A DNA stretch of 11,732 nt. Source: Bacteroidales bacterium UBA755. GTDB lineage: Bacteria > Bacteroidota > Bacteroidia > Bacteroidales > UBA932. The DNA lies in NCBI GenBank assembly GCA_002297815.1, contig DBKH01000035.1, forward strand, positions 1-11,732, written 5' to 3'. A program made the position numbers and the translations under genes. Shown here piece after piece: positions 5,849 through 11,732 of this stretch; the first letter of the stretch is position 1, and each line of letters starts with the position of its first letter. The notes below the pieces were generated by a model. That model was not told the DNA's origin. It saw only the letters and a list, made by a program, of their open reading frames with translations, and did not search any database.

Positions 5849-5866
5849 GAAATAATTAGGAAATCT

Positions 5867-8068
5867 ATGGAGATCGACTCGTCATTGCTGAATTCCAAGT
5901 TGAAAGAATTCTTTGGTTTCGATTCCTTCAAGGGGGATCAGGAACAGATTATCCGTAATCTGTTGGAAGGGAAAGACACGTTTGTTCTTATGCCTACAGG
6001 TGGCGGGAAATCCCTATGCTTCCAACTTCCAGCTCTGGTGATGCCGGGCACTGCGATTGTGATCTCTCCGCTGATAGCCTTGATGAAGAATCAGGTGGAT
6101 GTGATTCGGGGCTTTGTGGAGGAACGCAACGGGGTTGCGCATTTTCTTAATTCATCTCTAAACCGGGCTCAAATTCAAGAAGTTCGCTCGGATGTTCTGT
6201 CCGGAGTGACAAAGTTGCTCTATGTGGCACCAGAGTCTCTTACCAAGGAGGAGAATGTGGAATTGCTCCGCGAGGTGAACATTTCGTTCTATGCGGTTGA
6301 CGAGGCTCATTGTATCTCCGAATGGGGGCACGATTTTAGGCCTGAATACCGCCGAATCAGAGACATGGTCGAGATGATTGGGCGTGCTCCGATTATCGCT
6401 CTGACGGCCACAGCTACCCCTAAAGTCCAGAATGACATCCAGAAGAATCTCGGAATCCTAGATGCAACGGTTTTCAAGTCCTCGTTCAACAGACCTAACT
6501 TGTTCTATGAGGTGCGCGACAAGGTTGATCCAGACAAAGACATTATTCGCTACATAAAGCAGCATCCTGGTAAGTCCGGAATTATCTACTGTCTCAGCCG
6601 GAAAAAGGTTGAAGAGGTTGCCAAGCTATTGGAAATTAATGGGATTCGTGCGCTTCCGTACCATGCCGGGCTGGATGCTAAGACAAGGGCTGAGAATCAG
6701 GACAGATTCTTGATGGAAGATGTGGAGGTGATTGTGGCAACGATTGCTTTTGGAATGGGAATCGACAAGCCGGATGTGCGCTTTGTGATTCATTATGATA
6801 TTCCTAAAAGCATCGAAGGTTACTATCAGGAGACCGGAAGGGCAGGACGTGACGGAGAGAATGCCGAGTGCATCACCTTTTATAGTTATAAAGACATCCG
6901 TAAGTTGGAGAAGTTCATGCAGGGCAAGCCGGTTTCCGAGCAGGAGATAGGTCGGCAGTTGCTGATGGACACTGTCGCTTATGCCGAAACGAGCATTTGC
7001 CGCAGAAAGATGCTTTTGAACTATTTCGGTGAGGACTATCCACTGGACAATTGTGGAATGTGCGACAACTGTGTCAATCCAAAACCTACATTTGATGGTC
7101 AAAAAGAGATGTGTCTGGTCATCAGACTCATCAAATCTCTTCCGGAGCACTTTAAGATTGAGCATCTGGCCTTCGTCCTTGCCGGCCAGGCTAATGCTTT
7201 GATTAAGTCCTATCGTCAGGACACGTTTCCGCTTTTCGGTTCGGGAAGCAATCACAGCGTGAAATTCTGGTGCGCTGTCATTCATCAAGGGCTGATTCTC
7301 CATCTTTTGGCAAAGGAGATAGAGTCCTATGGGTTAATCTACGTCACGGCCCAAGGTGAAAGCTTTTTGGATCATCCTTATGAGATAACCCTTGTGGAAG
7401 AGCGGCAGTTTAAGGGTAAAAATTCCGATGATGATGACGATGACGCTCCGTCACCTTCAATGAAAGGAGGAGGCGGTGACGCGGCCCTTCTGTCCATGCT
7501 TAAGAATTTAAGAAAAGACATGTCCAGAAAACTGAATCTCCAACCATGGATCATCTTCGGCGATCCTGCGTTGGAGGACATGTCGATTCTTTACCCAATT
7601 ACCTACGATGAACTTCATAATTGTCAAGGCGTTGGAGAAGGGAAGGCCAGAAAGTACGGGAAAGAATTCATTGACCTGATTCGCAGGTACGTTGATGAAA
7701 ATGACATCACAAGGCCTGAGGACTTCGTGGTGAAGTCGGCTCCGACAAAAAGCGCGGACAAGATCTTCATCATCCAAAGTGTGGACAGGCGGATGTCTTT
7801 GGAGGACATCGCTGATGCAAAGGGTTTGGAATTGGATGAACTTGTCACTGAGATTGAAGGAATCGTGGCCTCAGGGACGAAGCTGGATCTAAACTACTAC
7901 ATCGGTCAAGCAATTGACGATGAGGTGGTTGAGGATATTTATGAATATTTCAAAAGCGAGGCTACCTCTGATTCAGTGGAAGAGGCGGTGAAGGTTCTTG
8001 GCCCAGATTACGAAGAGATGGAGATCCGTCTTGTCAGGATCAAATTCCTCTGCGAGATTGCGTCCTAG
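5867..8068 (+). CDS. recQ: ATP-dependent DNA helicase RecQ, long form
   Basis: RecQ is a 3'-5' superfamily 2 helicase that unwinds DNA at stalled forks and during recombinational repair. The 733 residues are longer than the 609 of E. coli and near the length of other Bacteroidota RecQ. Helicase motifs in order: TGGGKS (44-49), AVDEAHCISEWGHDFRPEYR (143-162; DEAH box plus aromatic-rich loop), ALTATATP (178-185), and AFGMGIDKPDVRFVIHYD with YYQETGRAGRDGE (294-331). The RQC zinc site uses C378, C396, C399 and C402, followed by a winged helix (about 410-515). A linker with six Asp then GGGG (521-537) leads to the HRDC domain (about 538-613). Residues about 625-733 form an extra C-terminal region with a predicted helix-turn-helix (MSLEDIADAKGLELDELV). 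ATG 5867 is chosen because homology begins just after it; an earlier in-frame TTG at 5786 lies upstream of the likely promoter. The gene is complete and single in its transcript. Confidence 0.97.
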   Translation: MEIDSSLLNSKLKEFFGFDSFKGDQEQIIRNLLEGKDTFVLMPTGGGKSLCFQLPALVMPGTAIVISPLIALMKNQVDVIRGFVEERNGVAHFLNSSLNRAQIQEVRSDVLSGVTKLLYVAPESLTKEENVELLREVNISFYAVDEAHCISEWGHDFRPEYRRIRDMVEMIGRAPIIALTATATPKVQNDIQKNLGILDATVFKSSFNRPNLFYEVRDKVDPDKDIIRYIKQHPGKSGIIYCLSRKKVEEVAKLLEINGIRALPYHAGLDAKTRAENQDRFLMEDVEVIVATIAFGMGIDKPDVRFVIHYDIPKSIEGYYQETGRAGRDGENAECITFYSYKDIRKLEKFMQGKPVSEQEIGRQLLMDTVAYAETSICRRKMLLNYFGEDYPLDNCGMCDNCVNPKPTFDGQKEMCLVIRLIKSLPEHFKIEHLAFVLAGQANALIKSYRQDTFPLFGSGSNHSVKFWCAVIHQGLILHLLAKEIESYGLIYVTAQGESFLDHPYEITLVEERQFKGKNSDDDDDDAPSPSMKGGGGDAALLSMLKNLRKDMSRKLNLQPWIIFGDPALEDMSILYPITYDELHNCQGVGEGKARKYGKEFIDLIRRYVDENDITRPEDFVVKSAPTKSADKIFIIQSVDRRMSLEDIADAKGLELDELVTEIEGIVASGTKLDLNYYIGQAIDDEVVEDIYEYFKSEATSDSVEEAVKVLGPDYEEMEIRLVRIKFLCEIAS

Positions 8069-8916
8069 ATTGTCACCATCTTGAGTTTGCGGTTCTCGAA
8101 ATGAGCAAGTCTTCGGAATCCGAACATTTTTACATATTGTGCGAAATAGTCGAACCTGTCTCCGACTTGTTCTGGGGTGTGTGAATCCGAGCCCATGCAG
8201 ATGATTTCTCCACCGAGTTCCATGTACCTAAGCAAGATGTCGCGGTCTAGTTGTGGGGTACGAAGGCCGTAGGTCTTGTAGCTTTTGGTGTTGATTTCCA
8301 GGCCCTTCCCGTTTTCAATTAGGTAGTTGAAAATCTCATCGAATAGCCCAGGAAAATCTCTGTACAGGATGCTCTCCTTAGGGTAGGGAGCGTAGCGGGC
8401 TACATAGTCGAAGTGCCCCATGATGTCAAAGTCCCCAAGCCATTTCATTTCTCTTAGCAATGTCTCAAGGTAGCGCCCGTAGGCTTCTTTCCAATTTTTC
8501 CCCTTGAAGTAAGGTCCGAAATAGGGGTCGGTGTCTTCCAGATAGTGCACGGACGCGATGATCTGATCAAAACGATGCTTTGCTAGATGCTCCCTTGTCT
8601 GGTCATGGTTCTTCTCTCCAAGACCAAGTTCTATTCCTTTGAATATCTTGAATTTCTTTGGAACCTCCTTGCCGAAAGCCCCTTCACCGATGAGCCCGTT
8701 CACCCTGTCAATCTCCGCTTGTTGTGCCTCCACATCGAAGACCTCACTGACGATAGGTTCAAATTGTTCCTTCATCTGAGGAACGTGGAAATCGCAGTGA
8801 TCGGTGAAGCATATTCCTCCGAAACCTTTTTTGGCAGCGGATAATGAACTTTTTTCTACTGTAGTACCCTCTCCATCGAAAGAGAATTGGCTGTGGTTAT
8901 GTGTATCGAAAAACAT
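8065..8916 (-). CDS. PHP-domain phosphatase, HisJ/HisK-like
   Basis: This 283-residue protein is a PHP-family metal-dependent phosphoesterase, most like the histidinol-phosphatase (HisJ/HisK) group, whose members convert histidinol phosphate to histidinol. Expected metal ligands of the barrel are visible: H6 and H8 in DTHNH, D39 and H40 in FTDHCDFH, E96 in GIELGLG, H124 in IASVHYLED, H168 in IMGHFDY, and D244 and H246 in GSDSHTPE. No his genes lie nearby, so histidinol phosphate is a guess; other phosphate esters are possible. ATG 8916 is preferred over GTG 8922, two codons upstream, because the DTHNH strand starts right after it. The stop is rc of CTA at 8065-8067 and overlaps the recQ stop. 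There is no room for a terminator between the two genes. Confidence 0.88.
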   Translation of the reverse strand: MFFDTHNHSQFSFDGEGTTVEKSSLSAAKKGFGGICFTDHCDFHVPQMKEQFEPIVSEVFDVEAQQAEIDRVNGLIGEGAFGKEVPKKFKIFKGIELGLGEKNHDQTREHLAKHRFDQIIASVHYLEDTDPYFGPYFKGKNWKEAYGRYLETLLREMKWLGDFDIMGHFDYVARYAPYPKESILYRDFPGLFDEIFNYLIENGKGLEINTKSYKTYGLRTPQLDRDILLRYMELGGEIICMGSDSHTPEQVGDRFDYFAQYVKMFGFRRLAHFENRKLKMVTI

Positions 8917-8941
8917 AGGCACGAATATAGCATTTTTTACT

Positions 8942-8949
8942 TAAATTTG
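8942..8949 (+). promoter_or_regulatory. Candidate -7 box for the HdeD-like/dnaG/metG block
   Basis: TAAATTTG is an exact TAnnTTTG match whose predicted start site (about 8956) is 20 bases before the ATG at 8976. No TTTG stands at the usual distance upstream, so only half of the consensus is present. It is the only candidate in the 59-base divergent gap. Confidence 0.4.
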
Positions 8950-8975
8950 TAAATTGTATTTAAAGGAATAGTATT

Positions 8976-9617
8976 ATGTTCACATTTGGTTACAAAACAT
9001 CGTTCAGCAGTATTCTTAGGGCGTTGGCTGCTATCGGAATTGGTTTGGTGATGATTTTCGACAACGCAGCCTCGGTGACAGTCGTAAAAGTCATCGCAGC
9101 GTTCCTGCTTGCGTCCGGAATCGTGTCGTTGGTTTATGGCTTCATCCGCAACAAGAGAGACGGTGTGCTACCACTGATGGCTGTGAACGCTGTCGTGGAT
9201 TTGATTTTGGGTATTTTGCTGTTCCTTAACCCTGTCTGGGTGGCCGGTTTCATCGTGACCTTGATAGGCATTGTGCTCATCCTGTTCGGAGGACTGCAAT
9301 TAATTGCCTTGTCGGGAACGTTATCCCTGTTGGGCGCAAGTTTTTCGTCTCTGATTCTTTCAATATGCGCGGTAGTAGGTGGAGCTTTCCTGCTGTTTAA
9401 TCCGTTCGGAGAGAGGATCATGAGCATCTGCGCTGGAAGTTTTCTTGTCCTTTATGGAGTGTCGGAGTTGATCTCCTCATGGAGGATTCGCAAAGCCAAA
9501 GAGGCCTACGAAATCAGGTTCAACACTACGGAGGAGCCCCAGCCTGATCAAGACGTGATCGAGACATCTGGTTTGGAAGACGCTAAAGAAGTGAATTACA
9601 CAAAGATAGACGACTAG
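8976..9617 (+). CDS. HdeD/DUF308-like membrane protein
   Basis: This is a 213-residue inner-membrane protein of the HdeD/DUF308 type. Six hydrophobic segments are visible at about 11-28, 35-56, 64-84, 87-111, 122-142 and 146-167. They are arranged as three helical hairpins, with FDNAA, FLNPVW and FNPFGE in equivalent positions, the internal repeat typical of the family. A hydrophilic acidic tail of about 45 residues (168-213) should be cytoplasmic. E. coli HdeD is linked to acid resistance at high cell density, but the molecular role of the family is unknown and should not be transferred here. It is divergent from the PHP gene and its stop is two bases before the dnaG start, so it is probably co-transcribed and translationally coupled with dnaG. 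Family call good, function unknown. Confidence 0.85.
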   Translation: MFTFGYKTSFSSILRALAAIGIGLVMIFDNAASVTVVKVIAAFLLASGIVSLVYGFIRNKRDGVLPLMAVNAVVDLILGILLFLNPVWVAGFIVTLIGIVLILFGGLQLIALSGTLSLLGASFSSLILSICAVVGGAFLLFNPFGERIMSICAGSFLVLYGVSELISSWRIRKAKEAYEIRFNTTEEPQPDQDVIETSGLEDAKEVNYTKIDD

Positions 9618-9619
9618 GA

Positions 9620-11659
9620 ATGATTCCTAAGGAAACGGTTCAGAAAATTCTTGACACAGCCCGTGTCGAGGAAGTTGTGGGCGACTTCGTGACTTTGAGA
9701 AAGCGCGGGGCCGACCTTTGGGCCTGCTGTCCGTTCCATGGCGAGAAGACACCGTCATTCCATGTTATCCCTTCTAAGGGGCAATATTATTGCTTTGGCT
9801 GTCACAAAGGAGGGTCCGCAGTCGGGTTCATCATGGACTACGAGCATCTTTCTTACGTGGAAGCATTGCGGTACCTGGCCAGAAAATACAACATCGAAAT
9901 AGTAGAAAAAGAGGAGACTGCGGAAGACATAGCAAACCGTCAGCGGAACGAAAGTCTTCTGCTAGTTTCTGAATATGCCAGCAACTTCTTCAAGGAACAG
10001 CTTAAGACAGAGGAGGGTAGGGCAGTCGGACTTGAATATTTCCATTCACGTGGCTTGACAGACGCGACCATCGAGAAGTACGGTCTGGGTTGGGCACCTT
10101 CTAGCCGTCATGCACTTTCGGATGCCGCCAAGGCTGCGGGGTACAAGGATGAATACCTCCTTGAAACCGGCCTCTGCGCGACCTACGAGCCGGACAATAG
10201 CCTGCACGACAGGTTCTACGACCGAGTTGTGTTCCCGATTCATTCCATGAGTGGAAGGGTCATTGCCTTCGGTGCAAGGACTTTGAAGTCAAAGGAGGCT
10301 GGAAAGCCTTACGCAAAGTATGTCAACTCTAAGGAGTCGGACATCTACGTCAAGAACAAGTCCCTTTACGGAATCTGGTTCGCCAAGAACGAGATGGCTC
10401 GTAAGGACAAATGTTATCTGGTTGAGGGTTATCTGGACGTGCTCTCGATGCATCAGCTCGGAATCACCAATGTGGTTGCCTCCAGTGGCACTGCGTTGAC
10501 GGAAGGCCAGATAGGCCTCATAAAGAGGTTTACCCAGAACGTCACGATCATGTACGATGGCGACTCTGCTGGGATTCATGCTGCCCTGCGTGGAATCGAC
10601 ATGTTTCTGCGTGAGGGGATGAACGTGAAAGTAGTGCTGATTCCGGATGGAGATGATCCGGATTCATATTCCCGAAAACATTCTTTGGCAGAGGTTGAGG
10701 AGTTCCTTGCCGGTGCTGAGATGGATTTTGTGGATTTCAAGTCCTCGCTGCTGATGAAGGACACTGCCAAGGATCCATTGAAGCGGGCCGAGATGATCAA
10801 CGACATCGCAGACACGATTGCTGACATCCCTGATGCCGTAAAGCGCTCTGTCTATGTCGATTTCTTGAGTGACAAGTTTGAGATTCGACGCGACATCCTA
10901 GATGAACGAATCGGTGCCACTCGTTCCAAGAGGCTCATTGAGGAGAAGAAGGCCGCTGACCGTGAGCGGGAAAGACGTCAAAATCTGGTGGCTTCGACAG
11001 GCTCAGCCACCGATGTAGCTCCGGTGGCTGAGCCTGCCGAAGCCTCAGAAGCACCCGTCCAGCGCACTGGCCTGGATGCCTTGATAGACAACCGCATCAT
11101 GGCCACCGCAGAGCGCGACCTCCTGAACTTCATCCTAACCTATGGTACCACGAAATTGGAGTTCCAAAGCGATTCCGATTTCTACTCTGGTCCAGATGAA
11201 GACGCACTGACAGTGTTTGATTTTATCAATCAGGCTTTGGAAGAAGACAATTCAGGCTTCGAGAACACTGTTTTCCGGAAAACGTATGAGAAATACTCTC
11301 AGGATTACTATGAGGGCTACTCACAGGAGGAAATCGTGAAGCACCTGCTAGATAGTGAGGACCGTGATGTGGCCTATGTTGCGTCCCAGCTTTCGACTGA
11401 CGAAAGGTATGACTTGTCCATCAAGAATTTACGCCAGTCGATGATGTCCAAAGGCTCGTGGTTGACCATTTATGTTCCTAAGGCGATACTCGTTTTTCAG
11501 CAATGTCGTCTAGAGAACAAAGACAGTGGGCTGAAGGACAGGCTTCGCGAAGCGCAATCGGCTTCGGATTCCGACTCGGTGATGGAGATCATGCAAGAGA
11601 TGCTTAAGGTGCAGAAGGCTCTTAAGTTGGTGAAAGTCAGATTAGGAAGAGAAAAATAA
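9620..11659 (+). CDS. dnaG: DNA primase
   Basis: DnaG synthesises the RNA primers for Okazaki fragments at the replication fork. The 679-residue product has all expected parts. The N-terminal CHC2 zinc ribbon uses C37, H40, C58 and C61. The RNA polymerase core (about 115-370) includes YGLGWAP (154-160), FGARTL (217-222) and AKYVNSKESDIY (232-243). The TOPRIM site is YLVEGYLDVL with E269, MYDGDSAG with D313 and D315, and the acidic DGDDPD (343-348). A charged linker (about 430-485) leads to the C-terminal domain that binds DnaB helicase (about 486-679), which is poorly conserved in all DnaG. Residues 456-475 of the linker are encoded by an inverted pair of the REP-like element also found after miaA, without loss of frame. 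The ATG follows the HdeD-like stop by two bases and metG follows after five. Confidence 0.97.
   Translation: MIPKETVQKILDTARVEEVVGDFVTLRKRGADLWACCPFHGEKTPSFHVIPSKGQYYCFGCHKGGSAVGFIMDYEHLSYVEALRYLARKYNIEIVEKEETAEDIANRQRNESLLLVSEYASNFFKEQLKTEEGRAVGLEYFHSRGLTDATIEKYGLGWAPSSRHALSDAAKAAGYKDEYLLETGLCATYEPDNSLHDRFYDRVVFPIHSMSGRVIAFGARTLKSKEAGKPYAKYVNSKESDIYVKNKSLYGIWFAKNEMARKDKCYLVEGYLDVLSMHQLGITNVVASSGTALTEGQIGLIKRFTQNVTIMYDGDSAGIHAALRGIDMFLREGMNVKVVLIPDGDDPDSYSRKHSLAEVEEFLAGAEMDFVDFKSSLLMKDTAKDPLKRAEMINDIADTIADIPDAVKRSVYVDFLSDKFEIRRDILDERIGATRSKRLIEEKKAADRERERRQNLVASTGSATDVAPVAEPAEASEAPVQRTGLDALIDNRIMATAERDLLNFILTYGTTKLEFQSDSDFYSGPDEDALTVFDFINQALEEDNSGFENTVFRKTYEKYSQDYYEGYSQEEIVKHLLDSEDRDVAYVASQLSTDERYDLSIKNLRQSMMSKGSWLTIYVPKAILVFQQCRLENKDSGLKDRLREAQSASDSDSVMEIMQEMLKVQKALKLVKVRLGREK
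10987..11044. repeat. Inverted pair of REP-like elements inside dnaG
   Basis: The first copy (10987-11011) has perfect 7-base ends GGTGGCT and AGCCACC and contains CTTCGACAGGCTCAG (10992-11006). The second (11021-11044) contains GGCTGAGCCTGCCGAAG in the opposite orientation. Bases 10990-11012 pair with 11022-11044 at 22 of 23 positions, with a nine-base loop, so the dnaG mRNA should form a very stable hairpin here. The core is the same as in the three copies at 4257-4372. The reading frame stays open, giving the small-residue linker VASTGSATDVAPVAEPAEA. Confidence 0.8.
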
Positions 11660-11664
11660 TATTC

Positions 11665-11732
11665 ATGAATATGGAAAAGAAATTCAAGAGAACACTTGTG
11701 ACCTGTGCGTTGCCTTATGCCAACGGACCGGT
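11665..11732 (+). CDS. metG: Methionyl-tRNA synthetase, N-terminus only
   Basis: Only the first 22 codons and two bases lie in the window. The product begins MNMEKKFKRTLVTCALPYANGPV. The (T/S)-x-ALPYANGP stretch is the first strand and loop of class I methionyl-tRNA synthetases, just ahead of the HIGH motif, which falls beyond the edge. The enzyme charges tRNA-Met with methionine in the cytosol. ATG 11665 and ATG 11671 are both possible; the second leaves the common MEKKFKRTLVT start. It is five bases (or eleven) after the dnaG stop with no terminator or promoter between, so it is likely read through from dnaG. Confidence 0.88.
   Translation, partial: MNMEKKFKRTLVTCALPYANGP

Noticed and set aside
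5786..5866. 27-codon N-terminal extension of recQ from a TTG
   Set aside because: The extra residues do not look like RecQ, and a candidate promoter at 5817-5848 lies within them. The ATG at 5867 fits the family start.
5707..5866. TTGAC at 5786-5790 as a sigma70-like -35 box for recQ
   Set aside because: No TATAAT-like box stands at the right spacing, and the Bacteroidota-type boxes at 5817-5848 fit better.
6626..7303. 225-codon open frame on the minus strand
   Set aside because: It lies wholly within recQ, whose plus-strand product has every helicase motif and a zinc site here. The antisense product shows no family motif.

Overview
The window looks like a chromosomal housekeeping segment from a member of the Bacteroidota, most likely Bacteroidales. 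The reasons are TTTG/TAnnTTTG-type promoters instead of -35/-10 boxes, weak or absent Shine-Dalgarno sequences, a DUF3127 protein, a long RecQ with an extra C-terminal helix-turn-helix region, and a PRiA4-ORF3-like protein next to miaA. Genus cannot be told from the sequence. There is no prophage, integrase, transposase, CRISPR array, rRNA or tRNA gene, and no stretch over 300 bases lacks a gene.

Layout. Positions 1-2685 are a minus-strand block read yigZ-like (2685-2065), pyrB (2052-1147), then serC (967-1, cut by the window edge). pyrB and serC are separated by 179 bases packed with inverted repeats. Positions 2720-4251 run on the plus strand: a good Bacteroidota-type promoter, a PRiA4-ORF3-like protein with a very acidic tail, then miaA. 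The miaA 3' flank (4252-4382) is filled by three copies of a GCTGAGCCTGTCGAAG-type palindromic element. Positions 4383-5706 are minus strand: a DUF3127 protein with an SSB-like acidic C-terminal tip, and an FKBP-type lipoprotein followed by a clear intrinsic terminator. recQ (5867-8068, plus) is divergent from the FKBP gene and convergent with a PHP-family phosphatase (8916-8065, minus); their stop codons share one CTAG. The last block is plus strand: an HdeD-like membrane protein, dnaG, and the first 22 codons of metG, nearly gap-free.

How the genes relate. DNA replication and repair is the commonest theme (recQ, dnaG, and perhaps the SSB-like DUF3127 protein). Translation and tRNA modification (miaA, metG), pyrimidine synthesis (pyrB), serine/PLP synthesis (serC) and envelope protein folding (FKBP lipoprotein) make up the rest. 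These are mostly independent core functions, and I see no dedicated novel system. The most notable signal is that the palindromic element between miaA and the DUF3127 gene also occurs as an inverted pair inside dnaG, in frame, encoding about 20 residues of an interdomain linker. Other points of interest are the hairpin-rich serC leader, a terminator that overlaps a candidate promoter, and the SSB-like tip of the DUF3127 protein.
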